DNA of 64,000 bases, from the NCBI GenBank assembly GCA_964423925.1, contig CAYRGQ010000006.1:1-64000 (forward strand), in the 5' to 3' direction. Source of the stretch: CAYRGQ01 sp964423925. GTDB taxonomy: Bacteria > Bacteroidota > Bacteroidia > Sphingobacteriales > Sphingobacteriaceae. A program made the position numbers and the translations under genes. A model generated the notes under the pieces. That model searched no databases and was not told the DNA's origin. It was given only the letters and a program-made list of their open reading frames with translations. Of this stretch, positions 8,958-17,010 are shown one piece after another; within the stretch, counting starts at the first letter, position 1, and every line of letters begins with the position of its first letter.

Positions 8958-10247
8958 TTATGCGGTCGTCCTGCGAGAAAAGGCCCAAGCCGCGAAAAAG
9001 GCGATAGCCGAGGGAATCACCCAGCCCAATTCATACTGGAAGAAAGGAATGGCGTAGAGTACGCGAATGCTCCCCTCCCCCAACATGTCGAGCTGAATAA
9101 GCAAATAGCAAACAGCGACTACCGTAGAAGCCAGGATAGCCGCGATATAGGGCTGCCGTGCCGTAACCACCCGGCCAAAAAACACCCAATACAAGATAAG
9201 CGTAATAGCGATGGGATAAACGAAGCTCAAGATGGGGTATGCAAACGTGATGATATTATCAACGCCTGTCACCGAAAGAATGGCCGACGCGACACAACAG
9301 ACGCTGACCAGAAACTGATACCCTACGCGCCCACCGAAGAGTGACGAAAAGAACGTGCCGAAAGCGGTAACAAGCGCGATGGCAGTGGTCAAACAGGCAA
9401 GCGCGATGGCAACACCGATAACCACCGTCCCATACTGGCCCAATATGGAAAAGGAAATATGTAAAAGCAATTCCGATCGCTTGATTTCCATGTCGGTGAT
9501 GCCGGATGTGGCTCCCAGCTGGATAAGCCCACCGTAAACGATAAACAGGAATATAGCGGAAAGCAACCCGGCGGCAATCACGACCCGCGATTTGGCCGCT
9601 GTCGTTTCGTATCCTTTCAATTTTGTTGCGGAAATGATAATACCCGCAAAAATGACCGAGGCCAACACGTCAAGGGTCTGATACCCCTCAACGAAGCCCA
9701 GCGTAAACGATTCACCGCCACTAAGCGCCGACGGCTGATGCACGTCGAGTGGCATAAAAATGCCGCTAAGAATCAACACAATCAGCAGGACCAGCAAAAG
9801 CGGCGTCAAGACGTTGCCAATAATGTCCACCACGCGCGACGGGCGAATGGTCAACCCCCAGGTGACTGCGAAGAACACGACGGATGTCCACGCGGGATGT
9901 AGCCCAGGCAGAGCTGGTATAATGCCTACCTCGTGGGTGGTGGCGGCCGTCCGCGGAATGGCGATCAGCGGTCCTATACACAGCATAATTATGGACCCCA
10001 ATACGGGTGCGAGCAACGGATGAATCCGAGCGCCTAAGTCCTCAAACCGGTCACCTGCCTTCACGACCGACAGCACACCCAAAAACGGTAAAAAAATCCC
10101 GGTAAGGCCAAATGCCAAAATGGTGATCCAAACGTGGTTTCCAATCTGTATACCGATATACGGCGGTAGTAACAAGTTACCCGCGCCAAAAAACATGGCG
10201 AATAGGGCAAATCCGATGGTGAGAATATCTCTTGTCTGTTTACTCAA
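8958..10247 (-). CDS. brnQ: Branched-chain amino acid carrier BrnQ (LIVCS family)
   Basis: 429 residues with about twelve hydrophobic segments, the usual size of this inner-membrane Na+-coupled leucine/isoleucine/valine symporter. The N-terminus is diagnostic: GFALFAMFFGAGNLLLPPYIG near residues 12-32, followed by GLTGIFLPFLGVL and CIGPLIAIPRTAATTHEVG. The gene stands alone between the convergent S41 protease gene and a divergent AsmA-like gene. I see no exact promoter box and no leucine-responsive or riboswitch-like element upstream. Confidence 0.93.
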   Translation of the reverse strand: MSKQTRDILTIGFALFAMFFGAGNLLLPPYIGIQIGNHVWITILAFGLTGIFLPFLGVLSVVKAGDRFEDLGARIHPLLAPVLGSIIMLCIGPLIAIPRTAATTHEVGIIPALPGLHPAWTSVVFFAVTWGLTIRPSRVVDIIGNVLTPLLLVLLIVLILSGIFMPLDVHQPSALSGGESFTLGFVEGYQTLDVLASVIFAGIIISATKLKGYETTAAKSRVVIAAGLLSAIFLFIVYGGLIQLGATSGITDMEIKRSELLLHISFSILGQYGTVVIGVAIALACLTTAIALVTAFGTFFSSLFGGRVGYQFLVSVCCVASAILSVTGVDNIITFAYPILSFVYPIAITLILYWVFFGRVVTARQPYIAAILASTVVAVCYLLIQLDMLGEGSIRVLYAIPFFQYELGWVIPSAIAFFAAWAFSRRTTA

Positions 10248-10619
10248 GGGAGCTTAGCTAAATAACGGTTTTCTTGTGCAAATTACACGTTCCACACAGC
10301 ATTTCCAAAAAGAGAGTTTTCAATCGGTCGCCTCATGCCGAACTGGCAGCTTCTCGCGGAGGTGCTTCAAACCCGGAAATAACTCCGTTTCACGGCATTC
10401 GGCCCCTCACAGCCATCAACAAACGCGGAGTCGAAAAAGCAGTAGCTTAACTGGGCAACCGGACCCCCAACCGATTCATCAAATTATTCTCAAACAATCG
10501 TTTTTTTAGCACACTTAACTTATATTTCAAAACTTTAGCGTAAATTAACAGCGACATGCAAGGACGCCACGCGCCCCGCGCCAGCGATCGAGCCTGAGTG
10601 ACGATTAAATTACTAACCG
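10248..10619. other. 372-base intergenic region, divergent
   Basis: It must hold the promoters of brnQ and the AsmA-like gene. I see no exact TAnnTTTG element (TATATTTC at about 10520 is the nearest), no riboswitch-like fold and no plausible small gene. Short open frames here have no recognisable protein character. Confidence 0.4.
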
Positions 10620-12401
10620 ATGCGTGCAATCTGGAAATGGGTCATTGGTATCCTAGTTTTTTTCCTGGTAGTCGCCACGGCTGGCACGTGGTACCTGAGC
10701 CGACATTGGAAACCCTTGCTGGACCAGCAGCTACGAGAAACGGTAGTCCGTTCATCAGACAGCTTGTATCGTGTATCCTACGATGATCTTAATCTCAACC
10801 TACTGACGGGGAATCTCTTGCTCAGCAACTTCGAGCTCGTGCCGGATACCGCGGTATACAAGCGACTCCAAGCCGTACAAAAGGCACCCGACAACACCTA
10901 CCACATCCGCGTAGCACGGCTGCGTGTGCGTCACTTCCACCCGTGGCAAGTGGTGATGGGTAGGCGTTTGCGGATAGATGAAATAATTTTCGACCAACCC
11001 TCGATCCATGTCCGCAACGAGTACCAAGCCTATAACGACACCGTGGCGGTACGCGAAGACATGACCTTGTACCAACGGATTTCCAACGTACTACACGCAG
11101 TGAGCATCGGCGATGTGCTGTTTAATAACATCGATTTTCAGTTCACCAAAATCACGGACACCGTATCGCAGGGCACGACACTAAACCAAATCAACCTGCG
11201 CATTCGTGACATCTTGATCGATTCGTTGTCCCAATACGATTCAACGCGGTTTTACCACACAAAAAGCATTGATTTGGCCATGCCTGGCGCCGAATACCAC
11301 ACGGCAGACAGCCTATACGCCTTCGGTTTTGAGCATGTACATGTACGGACATCGGGCTCATCCAACGAAGTGACCATAGCGGGCTTCAAGCTAACTCCGC
11401 GCGTCAACCGCTCCACCTTTTACCAAACGGTGGGCTATGCCAAAGCCATGCTCGAACTGTCTTTTGACACGATTAACATCCAGGATATCGACATGCCTCA
11501 GTTTGCCCGCACGCAACGTGTGCATGCGCGCGCCATGCGTCTGCCCGAAGGCCGGGTGGCTGTCTTCAACGATATTCGCTATGGTCGCCTGCAAAGCAGC
11601 CAAATCGGCAATGCGCCGCACCAGCAATTGATGGGTTTAGACCCGAATTTCCGGATCGACGCGCTCAGGTTGGACGCGCTTAATATCAGCTATACGGAGA
11701 TAGGTGAAAAAACAGGAAAGCAGGGCGAAATCACCTTCGACCGAACCAGCGGCACTCTGTACAACGTCGCCAACGATTCCCTGTCGCTGCTGCGCAATAA
11801 GGAGATGAAGTGGGATGTGACCACGCACCTGATGGATGCCGGCAAACTATCCGTCTTATTTACCTTCGATATGTTGGCGAGCGACGGTGCGTATTCCTAC
11901 AAGGGCCAACTGGGTTCAATGGACGGACGGCGCCTCAATAAATTGCTGCGTCCCCTGCTCAACATCGAGATCGAATCGGCCAACATCCAGTCATTGCAAT
12001 TTGATGTCAACGCCACCGACACACGTGCCCGCGGCTCGCTCCGCTTTGACTACGCCGATTTAAAAGCAAACCTGTTGACCGAAGAAGACGAGGAAGGCCA
12101 ACAGTCCGCGCGTGGCTTAGCTTCATTTCTGGCCAACCACTTCATCCTCAATGATAGCAACCCCGATGCCAATGGCGAGTTTCATCCGGGACCCATCGAC
12201 TTCCGGCGCCCACCGGAGTACACCTTTTGGCGCTACACCTGGAAAAGTCTGCTTGATGGAATCAAACCCAGCGTTGGGATGACCGCAGAACGCGAAGCCC
12301 GACTGCAACGCCGTACCGAATCCGCCAAAAATGCAGTGGAACGTACGGGCAATTTCTTCCGAAGTATATTTCGTAAGAAAGAGGATTCCAGCGAAAACTA
12401 A
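10620..12401 (+). CDS. AsmA-like membrane-anchored protein of unknown role
   Basis: 593 residues. One N-terminal membrane helix (about 4-26: WKWVIGILVFFLVVATAG) is followed by a long, mostly beta-strand periplasmic region with recurring phrases such as LNLLTGNLLLSNFEL and INLRIRDILIDSLSQ. This is the style of AsmA/TamB-related bridge proteins, which carry lipids between membranes in other Gram-negatives. Near residues 500-520 is a phrase (FLANHFILNDSNPDANGEFHP) also typical of such Bacteroidota proteins. I cannot assign a precise family. Its stop codon overlaps that of the convergent xth by four bases. Confidence 0.6.
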   Translation: MRAIWKWVIGILVFFLVVATAGTWYLSRHWKPLLDQQLRETVVRSSDSLYRVSYDDLNLNLLTGNLLLSNFELVPDTAVYKRLQAVQKAPDNTYHIRVARLRVRHFHPWQVVMGRRLRIDEIIFDQPSIHVRNEYQAYNDTVAVREDMTLYQRISNVLHAVSIGDVLFNNIDFQFTKITDTVSQGTTLNQINLRIRDILIDSLSQYDSTRFYHTKSIDLAMPGAEYHTADSLYAFGFEHVHVRTSGSSNEVTIAGFKLTPRVNRSTFYQTVGYAKAMLELSFDTINIQDIDMPQFARTQRVHARAMRLPEGRVAVFNDIRYGRLQSSQIGNAPHQQLMGLDPNFRIDALRLDALNISYTEIGEKTGKQGEITFDRTSGTLYNVANDSLSLLRNKEMKWDVTTHLMDAGKLSVLFTFDMLASDGAYSYKGQLGSMDGRRLNKLLRPLLNIEIESANIQSLQFDVNATDTRARGSLRFDYADLKANLLTEEDEEGQQSARGLASFLANHFILNDSNPDANGEFHPGPIDFRRPPEYTFWRYTWKSLLDGIKPSVGMTAEREARLQRRTESAKNAVERTGNFFRSIFRKKEDSSEN

Positions 12402-13165
12402 ACGTCCAGATCGAGTAGTACCGGGCAATGGTCAGAATGCAGCGCATCGGCTAGTATGGCCGTATGCCGAATCTGGTTTTGCAGCGGCAGGCTGACCATA
12501 TTGTAGTCGATCCGCCAGCCCAGATTGCGAGCCCGTGCATTAGCTCGGTAGCTCCACCACGTGTAATGATGCGGGTCGGGATTTTGCCAACGAAAACTAT
12601 CTACGTAGCCGGAGTTAATGAAATTCTCCATCCACTCGCGTTCCTCGGGCAAAAATCCTGAAGAGCGCGCATTGCTGATCGGGTTGTGAATGTCGATAGC
12701 CCGATGGCAGATGTTGTAGTCCCCGGAGATTACCAGCTTAGGGCGTACAGCGCGGAGCTGGTCGGTATAGGATTGGAAGTCGTCGAGGAAACGATATTTG
12801 AACTCCTGCCGGATGTCGCCAGAGGTGCCGGACGGGAAATACGTACTCATGACCGACACCTCAGCAAAATCGGCCCGGATGATACGGCCTTCGTAGTCGT
12901 AGACTTCGTGTCCGCATCCGTACTCGACATGCGTAGGCGTGATACGGGTCAAAATGGCCGTACCCGAATACCCTTTCTTCTGGGCCGGATACCAATAATG
13001 TTCGTACCCCAACTGCTCAATCATCAAAATTTCGGGGACGACGTCGGGTGTCGCTTTAATTTCCTGCAAGCAGACAACGTCTGCATCCACGGCCTTCAGC
13101 CACGACAACCAATCCTTGCGGAGCGCGGAGCGGATGCCGTTGACGTTGTACGTGACAATTCTCAT
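12398..13165 (-). CDS. xth: Exodeoxyribonuclease III / AP endonuclease
   Basis: 255 residues, full length. This Mg-dependent enzyme cuts DNA 5' to abasic sites and removes blocked 3' ends in base excision repair. The start MRIVTYNVNGIRSAL carries the metal-site Asn. CLQEIKA holds the catalytic Glu, VISGDYNICHRAIDI the Asp/Asn pair, and the C-terminal LGWRIDYNM and LHSDHCPV hold the Asp and the catalytic Asp-His. The cyclophilin stop lies two bases upstream of the ATG, so xth is probably co-transcribed with the genes to its right. Confidence 0.96.
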   Translation of the reverse strand: MRIVTYNVNGIRSALRKDWLSWLKAVDADVVCLQEIKATPDVVPEILMIEQLGYEHYWYPAQKKGYSGTAILTRITPTHVEYGCGHEVYDYEGRIIRADFAEVSVMSTYFPSGTSGDIRQEFKYRFLDDFQSYTDQLRAVRPKLVISGDYNICHRAIDIHNPISNARSSGFLPEEREWMENFINSGYVDSFRWQNPDPHHYTWWSYRANARARNLGWRIDYNMVSLPLQNQIRHTAILADALHSDHCPVLLDLDV

Positions 13166-13167
13166 GT

Positions 13168-13950
13168 TTAATACTTGTATTTGGAGCGAAACAGATCACT
13201 GAACCGAACGAAAAGACCTTTCTTGGGACGTAGGCCGGCCAGTTCGCGCTCAAAATTAGTGGCTTCGCGCCGTGTCATTAAGGTCATTTCCATTCGCTGA
13301 TCTTCCAGCGGGCGGTCGTATCCGTCGGTGGGTACAGCCGCGATGCGATCAATCAGTTCGATTCCCCGGACCACCTCGCCGAATACGGTGTAGTTCTGGT
13401 CGAGGTGCGGCGTTCCGCCCAGCGATTTGTACACTTCGCGTTGGTACGGCGGTATTTTGCGTCCGCCGAGCCGTAGTTGCTCCAAACTGTCCAAGCCGGC
13501 GTCGGTAAACGTGCGCCCCTGTACCAGGTAAAAATGCGAACCGCTGGAGGATTTTTCGGGGTTGTCGTCGCGCGCAGCCGCGATTACCCCTTTCTTGTGG
13601 AATAGGCTATCCCTAAACTCGGCATCGATTCGATAGCCTGGACCGCCCTCGCCAAGGCGTTGTTTCTCGCCTGCATAGCGCGAATCAGGATCGCCTCCCT
13701 GGATCATGAAGTTCTGGATCACGCGATGGAACAGCAGGCCATCGTAATACCCTTCAAGCGCAAGCTTGGAAAAGTTCTCGCGATGCAAAGGCGTTTCGTT
13801 GTACAATTTGACCACGCATTCACCTTGATTAGTGCTGATGCGCACATATTTATGCTTCGTCAGTTGGGCAAATGCCACACTATGGCTGACCAGCAGTAGG
13901 CAACTGAGGGCGGCGTACCGGAATACGCGGGAAATAAGTTGGCAGTTCAT
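13168..13950 (-). CDS. Secreted cyclophilin-type peptidyl-prolyl isomerase
   Basis: 260 residues from the ATG at 13950, which opens a clear signal peptide (hydrophobic YAALSCLLLVSHSVAFAQ). The cyclophilin domain carries VVKLYNETPLHRENFSKL, LLFHRVIQNFMIQGGDP (the active-site FHRVI/QGGD), SSGSHFYLVQG and DQNYTVFGEVVRG. It should catalyse proline cis/trans isomerisation of exported proteins in the periplasm. Its ATG overlaps the stop of the upstream small gene (ATGA, 13947-13950), suggesting translational coupling, and the in-frame extension further upstream lies inside that gene. Confidence 0.92.
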   Translation of the reverse strand: MNCQLISRVFRYAALSCLLLVSHSVAFAQLTKHKYVRISTNQGECVVKLYNETPLHRENFSKLALEGYYDGLLFHRVIQNFMIQGGDPDSRYAGEKQRLGEGGPGYRIDAEFRDSLFHKKGVIAAARDDNPEKSSSGSHFYLVQGRTFTDAGLDSLEQLRLGGRKIPPYQREVYKSLGGTPHLDQNYTVFGEVVRGIELIDRIAAVPTDGYDRPLEDQRMEMTLMTRREATNFERELAGLRPKKGLFVRFSDLFRSKYKY

Positions 13951-14288
13951 GAATAGTCTTCGAAATAGTCTATTATCAAGGATTTGAGAATCATCTCCTG
14001 TTCCATCAGGGTATAATTGGGAATGGGTTTGATCAGGTTCCAGTGCGGCCATCCGTCTTGGTCGACGCCTTCGAGTTCATAAAAACCCATGGCGCTAAAC
14101 AGTCGGCAGGTGGCGATATGCATGAGTTCTTCCTTTTGGCGTTTAGAAAACTGCATGGGGCCTTTGCCCAGTTCCTGCACACCAATCAAGAAAAGCATAA
14201 CCTTGATGTCCGGCGTATCCATTCCGAAGCGGTTGGCCGTTTCTTCCTGTAATTGGGCCCAGCGTTTATTGACTTGAGATGCATTCAC
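13947..14288 (-). CDS. Conserved small protein of unknown function, GTG start
   Basis: 113 residues from a GTG at 14288, beginning MNASQVNKRWAQLQEE. It is charged, apparently helical and cytoplasmic, with no motif I recognise; IKPIPNYTLMEQEMILKSLI near the end is distinctive. The in-frame codon at 14321 would lie inside the -33 promoter element, so the GTG is preferred. The gene overlaps the secreted cyclophilin by four bases and heads a cyclophilin-xth unit. The -7 box ends only four bases before the GTG, so its mRNA is probably leaderless. I assign no function. Confidence 0.75.
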   Translation of the reverse strand: MNASQVNKRWAQLQEETANRFGMDTPDIKVMLFLIGVQELGKGPMQFSKRQKEELMHIATCRLFSAMGFYELEGVDQDGWPHWNLIKPIPNYTLMEQEMILKSLIIDYFEDYS

Positions 14289-14292
14289 CGTG

Positions 14293-14323
14293 CAAAGATA
14301 GCGTATTTGGCTGGCAGCCACAA
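14293..14323 (-). promoter_or_regulatory. Promoter of the small gene-cyclophilin-xth unit
   Basis: TTG (14323-14321), 20 bases, then TATCTTTG (14300-14293), a full consensus match. The box ends four bases before the GTG start codon. Confidence 0.75.
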
Positions 14324-14381
14324 TCGAACGTTCGCACCATGGGTTTGGCGTTCAATATCCGTGTAGAAGCTCGGACATGCT

Positions 14382-14849
14382 TCAGCCTTGAACCGCCGCA
14401 CGACGGGTGTTATTCGTGTTAAGTGCACTCAACAATGCTCGGCAACGTGCTTTGATCATGGCACATACCGGCTCGAACATTGCATCGTCGTAATACGGAT
14501 CCGGTACTTCGTCGTCACCCAAGAACAACCTAACCTTGGCGCGGTGCTCGTCTGTTGTTGCTAGGCGGAGCACATTCCGATAATTGCTTCTATCCATCAC
14601 GAGGATGTGGTCATATTGGTCAAACATCGCCGCATTAAAATGTTGGGCGCGTTGCCTGCTGATGTCCACCCCGTATTGCTTCGCCACTGCGACTGCACGT
14701 CGGTCAGGCGGGTCGCCCACGTGCCAATTTCCCGTCCCGGCTGAGTCGACCGTCCAGCCTAATCCACTTTCCTCTGCCAGATGCTGCATAATGCCGTGGG
14801 CAAGCGGTGATCGGCAGATGTTGCCCAAACAAACCATCAGTATTCTCAT
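14382..14849 (-). CDS. Low-molecular-weight protein-tyrosine phosphatase
   Basis: 155 residues from the ATG at 14849. The P-loop VCLGNICRSP (nucleophile Cys7, Arg13) and the acid loop DEVPDPYYDD are intact, so an active cytoplasmic phosphatase on phosphotyrosine or phosphoarginine is expected. HILVMDRSNYRNV is also typical. The start is four bases after the lspA stop, so the two are probably co-transcribed. In other bacteria such enzymes regulate capsule kinases or stress proteins; no kinase partner is visible here. Confidence 0.93.
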   Translation of the reverse strand: MRILMVCLGNICRSPLAHGIMQHLAEESGLGWTVDSAGTGNWHVGDPPDRRAVAVAKQYGVDISRQRAQHFNAAMFDQYDHILVMDRSNYRNVLRLATTDEHRAKVRLFLGDDEVPDPYYDDAMFEPVCAMIKARCRALLSALNTNNTRRAAVQG

Positions 14850-14853
14850 ATCG

Positions 14854-15381
14854 TTATCTTCCTTTCGTTTTGTGGGGGACAAAGTGCGACTCCCTGCGGC
14901 GCCTGCCACTTAGCATCGTTGAAAAAATCAGCAATACCCCGACGGTTATGGACAAGTCAGCCAAGTTGAATATGCCTGTGCGTACGAATCCAAAATCCAA
15001 ATGCATAAAGTCGGTAACGGAGCCAAATACCAGCCGGTCATACATGTTCCCAAATCCGCCGCCGATGGCGAAGGCTAACCCGAACGCCATGGGATAGGAG
15101 ATGTATCGTGCCGAAAACATAGTGTACAGCCCGTATGCCAGAATCAGCATGGGCAAAGCAAACAAGGCCATCCATCGGATTGGCTCCGGCCACCCCACTC
15201 CTAAGCTCAGAAACGCACCGGTATTCTCCACGTTGGTTAACACAAAGGTATCGCCAATCACTTCAATGACTTGCCGATAATCAATGTGTTCACGCACTAC
15301 CGCCTTCGACACTTGATCGCACCCGGCATTGCATAGCATCACGACCAACAACGCGATGTTTCTAGCTAAACCTTTTTTCAT
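14854..15381 (-). CDS. lspA: Lipoprotein signal peptidase II
   Basis: 175 residues with four membrane helices. It cleaves the signal peptide of diacylglyceryl-modified prolipoproteins in the inner membrane. The catalytic aspartates are visible as Asp124 (SVTDF) and Asp142 (FNLAD), after the conserved GNMYDR motif (about 111-116). VENTGAFLSLG is the conserved N-terminal segment (family consensus NxGAAFS). Several predicted substrates are encoded in this window, including BamD, the S41 protease, GldJ and the M28 peptidase. The phosphatase gene follows closely. No exact promoter box is seen upstream. Confidence 0.95.
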   Translation of the reverse strand: MKKGLARNIALLVVMLCNAGCDQVSKAVVREHIDYRQVIEVIGDTFVLTNVENTGAFLSLGVGWPEPIRWMALFALPMLILAYGLYTMFSARYISYPMAFGLAFAIGGGFGNMYDRLVFGSVTDFMHLDFGFVRTGIFNLADLSITVGVLLIFSTMLSGRRRRESHFVPHKTKGR

Positions 15382-15630
15382 CTATTCGCCTTTGTTGCTC
15401 TTATACCACAAAAATTGCAAGGCAAGTGTGCTGCTCGTCCTCTCCATCCCATAGGAGCGTAATCCCTTAAGCAAAAAACATGGCTAACATAGCGTCAGCC
15501 CATCGCCGCTGCCGTTCTTGCGTGTCGTAAAGAAAGGAATAAAAACACGCTAAACCAAATCAGGAGGAATACGCTGGGCCGTGGCACCGCTGTCACCGAC
15601 GCGCGCTATACGAAGCGAATTCGGCAAGCA

Positions 15631-16992
15631 CTATCCTTGCTCGCGGACTAGCAACTGCATGAGGCTGCTAACGGTATTGTCCTCCATGGCGATTCGTCCG
15701 CGCAATACGATGCCTTGAGGCTCTTGATCGGCCGAAATAACCAGTTCGCGAAAGGGCGTGAGGAACGTGCGAACCTTAGGAAAGGTGACATGCTGCTTGA
15801 TTGCCCGAATATTCGCCGCTACATACAAGGGCGACGCATTGGGCGCCTCCTCTAACTCGGTCCTGGGGTGTTGGGTGTGGAACGTGAGCCAGCTCCCTTC
15901 TTGCTGCCAATACACCCGAAAGAGGGGAAAGAAAGCAGGGTTAACCGCCTCGGAGGCACTATCTAAAATACCATTATCCACGAGATAGCGCTGCAAGGCA
16001 TCGGCATGGGTCTGTACGGATAGGTAGAGGTCAGGCACGGGTTGCTCAATCCGCTCTACGACCTCCATCATCTCCAAGTTATCATCAAATTCCCAGGTGA
16101 TGACGCTGTCGGTTTGCGTCCCCATGCCCCGCCATTCACCGACGACATCTCCAGCCATATAGGCCCGAAGGCTGTCGCTATGCAGGACGAAAGTCCCCAC
16201 CGAAAACACGTCGCCTTTCGGTATCCAATCCGTCAAGCTGGCCCGTAGCCGCAGCAGCGACGAGTCGGCCCATACAGAGGGCTGATAAGCGACGGCGGCG
16301 CGCGTTGTCTGCTCCAAGGCACACGAAAACACGATTTCTCCTTCGAGGAACTCAATGGACAAACGTTCGCGCCCCACGGAAACGATGTGTCCTTCCTGCG
16401 TCACCGCATCGTAAAATGGACTCGCCTTGATGCTTACCAACTGTTCGCCCGTTAGATACGAGGCAAGCTGGTTCTTTATCAGGCTATCCGTAAGTTCGTC
16501 GCTTCCGGAATCAAAGTTACCTAACGCAAAGACTGCTTGACGGTCGTCATACCTGACAAAAGCATGTTTGTGCCGGCCGAATCGGCTTATGCTATCCTGT
16601 CCTACCTGCATGTACAACTCCGTTTGTAGGAACTGCGTAAAGTTCTCCGCATCCGCCAACGGTACAATGCCATAGGTAAAAGTAGTCCAAAATGGCTCGT
16701 CACCCAATTGGAAAAGGAAAATCTTGGCAACGGACGCTAGTCCTGTTCGGATCATCTTCCTCTTTTCCATAAACGCGGCACGTTCTTCTTCGGCATAATA
16801 CCCTGGGTGCCAAAACGCGTTCCAGCCGATATGGCGGGTCAGCGAGCCAATGTCAACCTTGATGACGCGCGTGGCCTGCACTCCAATCATACCGGTATCA
16901 TACGACTGTTGGTTTCGGTAACTGATTACCCCCCACAGCGCCACCGACACCAGGATAGCCAACACCAAAACGGCTACAAAAAAACCTCTCAT
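15631..16992 (-). CDS. Membrane-anchored envelope protein of unknown function
   Basis: 453 residues. An N-terminal membrane helix (GFFVAVLVLAILVSVALWGVI, about 3-23) anchors a large extracytoplasmic part with no catalytic motif that I recognise. The pattern of alternating strands and phrases such as FLFQLGDEPFWTTFTYGIVPL and TGEQLVSIKASPFYDAV recalls DUF3352/DUF4836-type proteins, but this is weak. It begins 18 bases after the stop of the 664-residue gene and is the last gene of a leftward three-gene envelope cluster. The 249 bases between it and lspA hold no visible gene. Confidence 0.7.
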   Translation of the reverse strand: MRGFFVAVLVLAILVSVALWGVISYRNQQSYDTGMIGVQATRVIKVDIGSLTRHIGWNAFWHPGYYAEEERAAFMEKRKMIRTGLASVAKIFLFQLGDEPFWTTFTYGIVPLADAENFTQFLQTELYMQVGQDSISRFGRHKHAFVRYDDRQAVFALGNFDSGSDELTDSLIKNQLASYLTGEQLVSIKASPFYDAVTQEGHIVSVGRERLSIEFLEGEIVFSCALEQTTRAAVAYQPSVWADSSLLRLRASLTDWIPKGDVFSVGTFVLHSDSLRAYMAGDVVGEWRGMGTQTDSVITWEFDDNLEMMEVVERIEQPVPDLYLSVQTHADALQRYLVDNGILDSASEAVNPAFFPLFRVYWQQEGSWLTFHTQHPRTELEEAPNASPLYVAANIRAIKQHVTFPKVRTFLTPFRELVISADQEPQGIVLRGRIAMEDNTVSSLMQLLVREQG

Positions 16993-17010
16993 ATGCTAGT
17001 GCTAGGGCTC

